The notes below the pieces were generated by a model. It made no database searches, was not told the origin of the DNA, and saw only the letters and a program-made list of their open reading frames with translations. 64,000 nt of DNA from Eutrophobius brisbanensis (GTDB lineage Bacteria; Pseudomonadota; Gammaproteobacteria; Eutrophobiales; Eutrophobiaceae), in the NCBI GenBank assembly GCA_038131795.1, contig JAYPQE010000003.1, forward strand, positions 1,550,001-1,614,000, given 5' to 3'. Shown piece after piece: positions 56,991-64,000 of the stretch. The first letter of the stretch is position 1; every line of letters begins with the position of its first letter. The position numbers and the translations under genes were made by a program.

Positions 56991-57716
56991 ATGAATAGCC
57001 CCATCCTGACCATACAATTGGTAAACCTTTCGTTGGCATTCGTCCCGGTATTGATTGTTCTTGCTATCTTGTATAAGTGGTCACTGAATAGCCACACTGC
57101 ACTGTATGCAGTAGTGAGGATGCTGGTCCAATTGATCCTGGTGGGTTACGTATTGACCTATGTCTTCTCCATAGAGTCTCCATTTGTGGTCATACTCATT
57201 ATGACTATCATGTTGACGGCATCTGGAATCATCAGCCTGAGATCGGTCCGTGATAAATCCAGGGCGTCCTATATACACCTGATGATTGCAATTACCATTG
57301 GCAGTGTCTCTACCCTCTTTTTTATCACCGGTGTAGTGCTTCAGATCTCACCATGGTATCTCCCACAATATCTCATTCCCCTGGCGGGAATGACCATTGC
57401 CAGTTGTATGAATTCTGTCAGTCTTGCGGCAGAACGCTATGAATCTGAAATAAAAAATGAGATTGACCCCATCGAGGCACGTAAAACAGCAATGAATGCC
57501 TGCCTGATCCCCAATATCAATACCTTGTTCGCGGTGGGAATTGTTTCATTACCGGGGATGATGACGGGTCAAATATTATCGGGCGTTGATCCCTTAATCG
57601 CTGTTCGTTATCAGATCGTGGTGATGTGTATGGTGTTTGGATGCTCAGGGATGACATCAGCCTATTATCTTTTACTGGCGTCTCACTCAAAAATAGAAAA
57701 TAAATCAGCAATATAA
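56991..57716 (+). CDS. FetB-like UPF0014 membrane permease
   Basis: A 241-residue membrane protein with seven or so hydrophobic segments of the UPF0014/FetB family. PQYLIPLAGMTIASCMNSVSL near 125 and GVDPLIAVRYQIVVM near 195, with IVSLPGMMTGQIL, are the family core. In E. coli FetB pairs with the ATPase FetA for iron export; no FetA gene is adjacent here. A nested hairpin precedes the gene. Its partner may be elsewhere. Confidence 0.85.
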   Translation: MNSPILTIQLVNLSLAFVPVLIVLAILYKWSLNSHTALYAVVRMLVQLILVGYVLTYVFSIESPFVVILIMTIMLTASGIISLRSVRDKSRASYIHLMIAITIGSVSTLFFITGVVLQISPWYLPQYLIPLAGMTIASCMNSVSLAAERYESEIKNEIDPIEARKTAMNACLIPNINTLFAVGIVSLPGMMTGQILSGVDPLIAVRYQIVVMCMVFGCSGMTSAYYLLLASHSKIENKSAI

Positions 57717-57795
57717 TGGTAATACCGGCTGTCTTGGGACACGTTTGTCCGTTATACTTCATCGCAAATTTTTTAATAATTTTAAGACGTTAAAA

Positions 57796-58716
57796 ATGAC
57801 TTTTCAGGAATTAATCTTTGCCCTGCAAAAATACTGGTCTGATTATGGCTGTGTCATCCAGCAACCCTATGATATGGAAATGGGGGCCGGGACATTCCAT
57901 CCGGCCACCTTTTTACGGGCCATAGGGCCTGAACCGTGGAATTGTGCCTATGTTCAGCCATCGCGTCGCCCCACAGACGGAAGGTATGGCGATAATCCAA
58001 ACCGTCTGCAGCACTATTACCAGTTTCAGGTCATACTCAAACCATCACCTCTGGATATCCAGGAACGCTATCTCGAATCATTGAAAGAACTGGGTATTGA
58101 CCCGCTTACCCATGATATCCGTTTCGTGGAAGACAACTGGGAGTCCCCAACCCTGGGTGCATGGGGACTGGGATGGGAAGTCTGGCAAAATGGCATGGAA
58201 GTCACACAGTTTACCTACTTCCAACAGGTGGGCGGACTGGAATGCAGGCCAGTAACTGGCGAGCTAACTTATGGCCTGGAACGCATCGCGATGTATCTGC
58301 AGAAAGTAGATAATGTCTACGACCTGGTGTGGACCGAGACACCTGCCGGGACCGTCACCTATGGAGACATCTACCATCAAAACGAAGTAGAGATGTCCAC
58401 CTATAACTTCGAAAAGGCTGATACACAAGTCCTATTTATCCATTTTGATCAATATGAAAAGTCCAGCCACGCATTAATAGAGGATGGCCTGCCTTTACCT
58501 GCTTACGAGATGGTCTTGAAGGCATCGCATACCTTTAACCTGCTGGATGCCAGACATGCAATTTCCGTTACCGAAAGACAAAATTATATCTTAAGGGTCA
58601 GGGAACTGGCCCGTGCTGTTGCCCAGGCATTCTTTAACAGGCGAGAGGAACTGGGTTTCCCATTATGCAAACCGCAGAAAACCCAGGCAACACGAAAAAA
58701 AGCAAAGAAGAAGTAA
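57796..58716 (+). CDS. glyQ: Glycyl-tRNA synthetase alpha subunit
   Basis: A 306-residue class II synthetase alpha subunit. MTFQELIFALQKYWSDYGC is the usual start; the catalytic motifs include GAGTFHPATFLRAIGPEPWN and GLERIAMYLQ. I start at ATG 57796; the ATG 51 bases upstream gives an unnatural extension. Its length and C-terminal basic tail (KTQATRKKAKKK) are normal. glyS follows after 11 bases. Confidence 0.97.
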   Translation: MTFQELIFALQKYWSDYGCVIQQPYDMEMGAGTFHPATFLRAIGPEPWNCAYVQPSRRPTDGRYGDNPNRLQHYYQFQVILKPSPLDIQERYLESLKELGIDPLTHDIRFVEDNWESPTLGAWGLGWEVWQNGMEVTQFTYFQQVGGLECRPVTGELTYGLERIAMYLQKVDNVYDLVWTETPAGTVTYGDIYHQNEVEMSTYNFEKADTQVLFIHFDQYEKSSHALIEDGLPLPAYEMVLKASHTFNLLDARHAISVTERQNYILRVRELARAVAQAFFNRREELGFPLCKPQKTQATRKKAKKK

Positions 58717-58727
58717 AAAGTATTTAA

Positions 58728-60827
58728 ATGGAAACCAAAGATTTATTAATCGAGATCGGGACTGAAGAGTTACCACCAAAGGCATTAAAGCGTCTGGCAA
58801 TGGCATTTGCTGATGAAATCAGGTCCGGGTTGGACGATCAGTCGTTAACGTTTGATGCGATTAACTGGTACGCCACACCCAGACGGCTTGCAGTCATTGT
58901 TCAACAATTAGCCGCATCTCAGGAAGATAGGGATATCACCCGTCGCGGACCGGCACTGGCAGCGGCTTTCGATCAAGATGGAAACCCCACCAGGGCAGCT
59001 GAAGGATTTGCCGGTTCCTGCGGGGTTGGTGTGGACAAGCTGGAGACACTGGAAACAGATAAAGGCTCCTGGCTGGTATTCAATGCGTTTGAAAAAGGCA
59101 AAGTCTCAGCAGAATTAATCCCTGAAATCATCAAGAAGGCGCTGGGAAAATTACCCATCCCCAAACGCATGCGCTGGGGAGACAGGGATGCTGAATTTGT
59201 CCGGCCCGTGCACTGGTCGATTGTACTGTTGGGAAATGAGGTTGTGCCCTGTTCTATCATGGACACTACCGCCGATAATGTCACCTACGGTCATCGCTTC
59301 CACTATCCAAAACCTATCCGTCTGCGATCCGCAAAAGACTATTTAAAGAAACTGGAAGACACCGGCAAGGTGATTGCCGATTTTGAAAAACGAAAAAGTT
59401 TAATCGAAACGTCGGTCAATAAATTAGCGGCCCAGCTCAAAGGTAAAGCGGTCATTGATGCTGAATTGCTGGATGAAGTAACGTCTCTGGTTGAATGGCC
59501 AGTGGCCATAGCCGGCAGCTTCGACAGGAAGTTCCTTGACCTGCCAGGAGAAGTATTGACATCTTCTATGCAGAGTCATCAACGCTACTTCCCAGTGCAG
59601 AAAAAAGGCAGCCATGAACTACTAAATCATTTTATTACTGTCTCCAATATCGAGAGCAAGAATAAAAAAGAAATTCAATCAGGAAATGAAAAGGTCATAC
59701 GACCAAGGCTTACTGATGCTGAATTTTTCTGGAAGCGCGACGGCAGTAAACCACTGGGGGAGTTTGGTGTTCATTTAAAAGATGTCATCTTTCAGAAAAA
59801 GATTGGCACCCTGGCGGATAAGACGGAAAGGATAAAACAACTGGCGATTTATATGGCCCCCTTGTTGAATGTCAAAAAGAAAGAGGCAGGACGTGCAGCT
59901 GAACTTTCAAAATGCGATTTATTTACGGAAATGGTCGGTGAATTTCCGGAATTACAGGGCGTAATGGGAAGATACTATGCCATTAAAAGTGGTGAAGACC
60001 CGCAAGTGGCCCAGGCACTGGATGAACAATATATGCCTCGCTATGCTGGGGATGATTTGCCCACCTCCCACATCGGTCAAATTTTGGCCATTGCAGACAA
60101 AATTGATACCGCTGTCGGGATCTTTGGCATAGGCCAGGCACCCACAGGAGATCGGGACCCCTTTGGTCTACGCCGTGCGGCCATAGGTATTTTAAGAATC
60201 ATTGGCGAATCAGGATATGCACTCTATCTCGGAGAATTGATAGATAAATCCATAGCCGTCTATGGCGAGGTACTCGTAAAACAGGGCAATACAGAAACAC
60301 TTTCTCAATTGAAGTCAGAGGTGCAGCTGTTTTTCAAGGAACGGGCCAGGTACAACCTCAGGGAACAAGGCTTTACTGCTGAAGAAGTAGAAGCAGTCCT
60401 GGATCTCTATGCCAACAGGCCCTGGGAATATATCGGCAGACTGAATGCTGTCCGTGAATTCATGGCACTGTCTGAAGCGGCAGTTCTTGCCGAAGCAAAC
60501 AAGCGGATAATCAATATTATTGTCAAATCCAATATCAAACATATCAGTGTCATCCCTGACGTCGACCTGTTCGAAACCGAAGAGGAACGAAAGCTGTTTG
60601 AAGCAACCAGCAATATTGCAGGCAAGGTAAATGGTTTCATCGAAAACGGCAAGTTCAGCGATGCCCTGTATGCAACGGCGAAGCTACACGGACCGGTAAC
60701 GGACTTTTTCGACAAGGTTATGGTCAATGTTGATAATGAACGCTTACGCAACAACCGCTTTGCATTGCTCTACAATATTGCCGAACTGACTAACCAGGTT
60801 GCCAACATCTCAAAGCTCGCAACCTGA
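58728..60827 (+). CDS. glyS: Glycyl-tRNA synthetase beta subunit
   Basis: A 699-residue beta subunit. LLIEIGTEELPPKALKRLA is the classic start, and RRGPALAAAFDQDGNPTRAA and SSMQSHQRYFPV are diagnostic; HD-like and anticodon-binding parts follow. It binds tRNA-Gly together with GlyQ. The gene overlaps nothing and is complete. Confidence 0.97.
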   Translation: METKDLLIEIGTEELPPKALKRLAMAFADEIRSGLDDQSLTFDAINWYATPRRLAVIVQQLAASQEDRDITRRGPALAAAFDQDGNPTRAAEGFAGSCGVGVDKLETLETDKGSWLVFNAFEKGKVSAELIPEIIKKALGKLPIPKRMRWGDRDAEFVRPVHWSIVLLGNEVVPCSIMDTTADNVTYGHRFHYPKPIRLRSAKDYLKKLEDTGKVIADFEKRKSLIETSVNKLAAQLKGKAVIDAELLDEVTSLVEWPVAIAGSFDRKFLDLPGEVLTSSMQSHQRYFPVQKKGSHELLNHFITVSNIESKNKKEIQSGNEKVIRPRLTDAEFFWKRDGSKPLGEFGVHLKDVIFQKKIGTLADKTERIKQLAIYMAPLLNVKKKEAGRAAELSKCDLFTEMVGEFPELQGVMGRYYAIKSGEDPQVAQALDEQYMPRYAGDDLPTSHIGQILAIADKIDTAVGIFGIGQAPTGDRDPFGLRRAAIGILRIIGESGYALYLGELIDKSIAVYGEVLVKQGNTETLSQLKSEVQLFFKERARYNLREQGFTAEEVEAVLDLYANRPWEYIGRLNAVREFMALSEAAVLAEANKRIINIIVKSNIKHISVIPDVDLFETEEERKLFEATSNIAGKVNGFIENGKFSDALYATAKLHGPVTDFFDKVMVNVDNERLRNNRFALLYNIAELTNQVANISKLAT

Positions 60828-60836
60828 CCTTAATAA

Positions 60837-61556
60837 ATGGTGAGATTGCGATCAATCCTGTTTTACTTTTTAATGGCGGTTGTCACCGTCTTATTTACCA
60901 TCCTGGGCATATTAATTCTGCCACTTAATTTTCCATTACGATTCAGAATTATGTCTCGCTGGTCGGCCTTCAATCTGTGGACTTTAAAAACAATCTGTGG
61001 TCTTGGTTCGGTCATAGAGGGTCTGGAAAATATTCCGCAAGGGCCGGCCATCATCATGTGTAAACATCAATCTGCCTGGGAAACCCTGGCACTGCAGATC
61101 TATTTCCCACCTCAGGTATGGATATTAAAACGCGAATTGCTATGGATCCCCATTTATGGCTGGGGTCTGGCAACCATGCAACCTATTGCGATAGATCGTT
61201 CTTCTGGCGTGCGGGCCCTTAAAGATATCGCCAATCAAGGGAAAGAAAGGCTGGACAAGGGTTACTGGGTCGTCATCTTCCCGGAAGGGACCCGCACGGC
61301 ACCTGGACAAAAACTTAAATACCAACCGGGTGGCGGCCTATTGGCAGAAAAAACAGGTTACCCTGTTATACCTGTGACCCATAATGCCGGCCACTTCTGG
61401 CCACGTAATAGTCTGGACAAGAAACCGGGAACCATCACCATGAAAATCGGTCCAGTAATAGACCCGAAAGGAAAATCAGCGAAAGAGATCACCAAAGAAG
61501 TAGAAGAATGGATAGAGACAAATGCAGCAGCTTTACCAGTACCAAACAGGGAATAA
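60837..61556 (+). CDS. plsC: 1-acyl-sn-glycerol-3-phosphate acyltransferase
   Basis: A 239-residue membrane acyltransferase of phosphatidic-acid synthesis. An N-terminal hydrophobic segment (ILFYFLMAVVTVLFTILGIL) is followed by the catalytic motif MCKHQSAWET, in which Glu stands in place of the Asp of HX4D, common in this subgroup, and by FPEGTRTAPG near 145. It starts 9 bases after glyS; the heptose phosphatase gene gmhB, often between them in gammaproteobacteria, is absent. Confidence 0.9.
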   Translation: MVRLRSILFYFLMAVVTVLFTILGILILPLNFPLRFRIMSRWSAFNLWTLKTICGLGSVIEGLENIPQGPAIIMCKHQSAWETLALQIYFPPQVWILKRELLWIPIYGWGLATMQPIAIDRSSGVRALKDIANQGKERLDKGYWVVIFPEGTRTAPGQKLKYQPGGGLLAEKTGYPVIPVTHNAGHFWPRNSLDKKPGTITMKIGPVIDPKGKSAKEITKEVEEWIETNAAALPVPNRE

Positions 61557-61560
61557 TAAA

Positions 61561-61774
61561 GCCACAGAGGACACAGAGTAAACAATTATTTTTTTATATA
61601 TCCCGCTATATATTTTAAATTTCTAATTAGTTTAAATTTTTTTTTAACTCTGTGATCTCTGTGCCCTCTGTGGCATTTTTAAATAAATATCAAATAATTA
61701 CAAAAATCTTATACCATGCACCCCTTACATAAATAAATGTAATATTCTTTACAATCCCTATGTCCTCTGTGGCC
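61561..61774. repeat. CCACAGAGG-type interspersed repeats around plsC-hisC gap
   Basis: GCCACAGAGGACACAGAGT (61561-61579) is followed by its inverted relatives AACTCTGTGATCTCTGTGCC-type at 61646-61674, ending CCTCTGTGGC, and CCTCTGTGGCC at 61764-61774. The first two can form a long hairpin with an AT-rich loop. This sequence type is widespread in intergenic DNA of many bacteria. No gene lies in the 241-base gap. Confidence 0.75.
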
Positions 61775-61797
61775 AAATTTAATTTAAAATACCCATT

Positions 61798-62856
61798 ATG
61801 AATAAATACTTCAGTGACTTCCTGGACACACTTTTACCCTACAAGGCAGGTGAGCAGCCCAGGGACAGGTCATATATCAAATTAAATACCAATGAATGTC
61901 CTTATCCGCCCTCGGATTCGGTATTGTCGGCAATTAAAGAGGCTGCCAATGGTGATCTCAGGTTATATCCGGACCTGAAGGCTTCCCGATTAATAGAATC
62001 GATATCTCGTTTTTATTCTGTAAACCAGGAGAATGTGTTTGTAAGCAACGGTTCAGACGAGGCGCTTGCTTATGCCTTCCAGGCTTTTTTCAAGAAATCC
62101 AGCCCGTTATTAATGCCGGATGTCACCTACTCATTCTACCCCTCTTACTGCAAACTTTTTTCCATTGACTACCAGACGTTTCCACTAACGGACACGTTTG
62201 AGGTCGATATTGACCTGATCCCCGATTCAACAGGTCCATTAATTATTGCCAACCCCAATGCACCGACGGGCATCTGTATGGGTCTGAACACCATAGAAAA
62301 TATCCTGCAAAAGAATACCGGGTCCGTGGTATTAATTGATGAGGCCTATATTGATTTTGGCGGTGAAACCTGTATCCCGCTTATCGACAAATATCCCAAC
62401 CTGCTGGTGGTCCAGACTGTTTCCAAGTCCCGTGCCCTGGCGGGCCTCAGGGTGGGGCTGGCAATGGGAAATAAAGATCTCATTTCGGCACTGGAAGATG
62501 TTAAGAACTCATTTAATGCCTACCCCCTGGATACCCTGGCTATTGCCGGTGCCAGTGCCGCCTTTGATGATCGCGAGGGATTTGAGACCAGCCGACAGAA
62601 AGTTATTGCCACCCGGGAATGGACAAAATCAAGATTAAAAGAGCTGGCTTTTTATGTGGTCCCCTCCATGACTAATTTCATCATGGCGCAACACAAGGAC
62701 TACCCGGCCAAAGACCTGTATTTAAAGCTCAAGGATAACGGGATTCTTATCCGCTATTTTGATAGTCCACGAATCAATAATTTCGTCAGGATAAGCGTCG
62801 GTACAGATGGTGACATGCGTGCCTTGATTGATGCCCTGACCATGATTCTAGGATAG
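61798..62856 (+). CDS. hisC: Histidinol-phosphate aminotransferase
   Basis: A 352-residue PLP enzyme of fold type I. KLNTNECPYPPS near 28, NPNAPTG near 152 and DEAYIDF near 181 match HisC; the PLP Lys210 is in QTVSKSRALAGLRVG. It transfers an amino group to imidazole acetol phosphate in histidine synthesis, and some relatives act on aromatic amino acids. It stands alone here, not in a his operon, with a repeat-rich region upstream. Confidence 0.88.
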   Translation: MNKYFSDFLDTLLPYKAGEQPRDRSYIKLNTNECPYPPSDSVLSAIKEAANGDLRLYPDLKASRLIESISRFYSVNQENVFVSNGSDEALAYAFQAFFKKSSPLLMPDVTYSFYPSYCKLFSIDYQTFPLTDTFEVDIDLIPDSTGPLIIANPNAPTGICMGLNTIENILQKNTGSVVLIDEAYIDFGGETCIPLIDKYPNLLVVQTVSKSRALAGLRVGLAMGNKDLISALEDVKNSFNAYPLDTLAIAGASAAFDDREGFETSRQKVIATREWTKSRLKELAFYVVPSMTNFIMAQHKDYPAKDLYLKLKDNGILIRYFDSPRINNFVRISVGTDGDMRALIDALTMILG

Positions 62857-62886
62857 GTTCACTTTGCCAATAGTGCAGATAGCCTT

Positions 62887-63546
62887 TCAAGGTATAGCAT
62901 TCTCTCTGTGAATATCAATCCAAAAGGCCCATAAAACCATCAGCCACAGGGACTGAACTGTCCAGGTAACAGCCGTAGTAGAGGGTGGTGGCGGTCCAAA
63001 TATATTACCTATATAAACTATCAACAGAAATATAGCCAATGACCAAAGGCCATATTTTCCGATGTTGTCTCTTGCCCGTGTCTGTCGGGTATAGAGCTAT
63101 AACCCAAAACCAAAAAAGGCCAATTCCAGAGGAATGACCACAGCGGGAAAATCCCACAGCCCTAATCCCAAAAGTACATTTTCAGAAAAGCTAAACGGCA
63201 TGTCCGCCCGGTGGGTAAGAACGTCCAGCAACCAGTGGCTTACTACCACAAGCGCAATAACCAGTGCTGACATTAATTTACTGCGTTTTATTAAATAGAA
63301 CATGCCTCCTAAAATTACACCCCAGATCACCATCCCTGACAGGCTATGTGAATAAGGATAATGAATAAATTTTAAAGGGGTAATGACGGTATTGCCTGGA
63401 TCAACCTCGAATGACTCAATACCCAATAAGACCAGGTTAGGCCAGATCAGGTCTGCTAGCTGACAGGCGATAAACATCACCCCCAGAGAAACATCAGGCG
63501 CAACCCTCTTGGCGCCCAGTGCCACGGCATAATGTCCAATAAACAT
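62887..63546 (-). pseudogene. Membrane-bound metal-dependent hydrolase-like gene interrupted by an amber codon
   Basis: A 149-codon frame (63546 to TAG 63097-63099) begins MFIGHYAVALGAKRVAPDVS and includes SHSLSG, HWLLDVLTHR and several membrane helices, typical of the YdjM-like hydrolase family. The same frame continues after the TAG for 69 codons (LYTRQTRARDNIGKYGLW, then membrane helix residues) to TGA 62887-62889, giving a total close to 219 codons. One base change would restore it. The His and Asp residues of the presumed metal site remain in the first part. No promoter or partner gene is evident. Confidence 0.75.
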
Positions 63547-63587
63547 TTTTTTCTTATCCAGGCAAAATACTTTAATCTATTATTTAC

Positions 63588-64000
63588 ATGATAATTCGAA
63601 TTGCAAATATAAAAGATCTAAAAGACATTGTAGACATTTACAACCAATCGATTATATCCGGTAATAAAACCGGACATACCAGGACATTTGACGTTGGACA
63701 AAGAGTTGACTGGTTCAATGCTCATAGCACCGATCGTTACCCTATTATGATAGCCGAGGTAGATCATGAGATTAGAGGATATTTAAGCCTGAGTGCTTAC
63801 CGGGAAGGTCGAGAGGCCTTCGCCAGTACCGCTGAAATCAGTTTTTACGTGGACAATAATTATCAGGGGGAAAATATTGGCAGTCAGTTACTACAACAGG
63901 CTATCAACCTTTGTCCAGAACTGAAAATAAAAAACCTGGTTGCCATGCTCATAGAAGGCAACCAGGTGAGTATAGGATTACTTGAAAAATTCGGTTTTAA
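63588..64000 (+). CDS. GNAT acetyltransferase (partial, runs off the window)
   Basis: An open frame from ATG 63588 to the right edge gives 137 residues. IRIANIKDLKDIVDIYNQSI at the N-terminus and a RGYLSLSAYR strand are followed by the acetyl-CoA loop NNYQGENIGSQLLQQAI. The pattern is that of phosphinothricin/MdcF-like N-acetyltransferases (the PAT/bar subgroup). The end is missing, so the substrate cannot be judged. It is divergent from the disrupted hydrolase gene. Confidence 0.8.
   Translation, partial: MIIRIANIKDLKDIVDIYNQSIISGNKTGHTRTFDVGQRVDWFNAHSTDRYPIMIAEVDHEIRGYLSLSAYREGREAFASTAEISFYVDNNYQGENIGSQLLQQAINLCPELKIKNLVAMLIEGNQVSIGLLEKFGF

Overview
This window is a chromosomal stretch of a gammaproteobacterium that I cannot name from sequence alone. 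The evidence is the order atpIBEFHAGDC-glmU with parAB and mnmG-rsmG upstream, an rRNA operon of the 16S-Ile-Ala-23S-5S type with gammaproteobacterial boxA elements, separate glyQ and glyS genes, and a PcaF/PaaJ-type thiolase with a PaaH-type dehydrogenase. By eye, base composition is uneven: roughly 10-17 kb is AT-richer than 1-5 kb or 50-60 kb.

Layout. (1) 1-7.1 kb is an aromatic-acid catabolic group: a class II aldolase-type decarboxylase, an alpha/beta hydrolase, a fumarylacetoacetate-hydrolase-family enzyme, a gentisate 1,2-dioxygenase-like bicupin, a 4,5-dihydroxyphthalate decarboxylase-like protein and an exported His/Met-rich multicopper oxidase. A decayed 2-oxoglutarate oxygenase follows at 7.16-7.46 kb. 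(2) 7.7-12.4 kb is a tightly packed plus-strand operon: GTP cyclohydrolase II, RibD-C-type reductase, BchC-like dehydrogenase, PTPS-like protein with Glu in place of the catalytic Cys, GT4 glycosyltransferase and SAM methyltransferase. It meets, tail to tail with a 19-base overlap, a five-gene minus-strand operon (12.4-17.1 kb): nuclease/phosphatase-fold protein, FkbM methyltransferase, O-antigen-ligase-like polymerase/ligase, CDP-alcohol phosphatidyltransferase and flippase-like membrane protein. Together these suggest synthesis of a decorated, perhaps glycosylated and methylated, pteridine-type small molecule plus a surface or lipid-linked glycan. This is the best candidate here for an undescribed system. 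(3) 17.4-20.6 kb holds three metabolic genes. (4) 20.7-27.0 kb is a complete minus-strand rRNA operon with promoter, boxA sites, processing stems, terminator and several repeats in its spacers. (5) 27.3-31.1 kb is a thiolase/3-hydroxyacyl-CoA dehydrogenase/MDR reductase set. (6) 31.1-34.1 kb holds a SYLF lipoid-binding protein, a membrane J-domain protein, a von Willebrand A protein and a Deg/HtrA-PDZ protein that has lost its catalytic triad. (7) 34.1-47.2 kb is housekeeping: glmU, the ATP synthase operon, parB, parA, rsmG, mnmG. (8) 47.3-49.8 kb contains a gamma-carbonic-anhydrase-like gene, a RAYT-like transposase that has lost its HUH histidines and a broken lipoprotein gene. (9) 50-64 kb holds an M20 peptidase, a beta-hydroxyacid dehydrogenase, a Gld-type ABC exporter set, a FetB-like permease, glyQS, plsC, hisC, a membrane hydrolase interrupted by an amber codon, and the start of a GNAT acetyltransferase.

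Signs of gene decay recur: the 2OG oxygenase, the lipoprotein, the amber stop, the inactive RAYT and the inactive HtrA. Dispersed hairpin repeats are also frequent. No CRISPR array, prophage, intact insertion sequence or recognisable oriC was seen.
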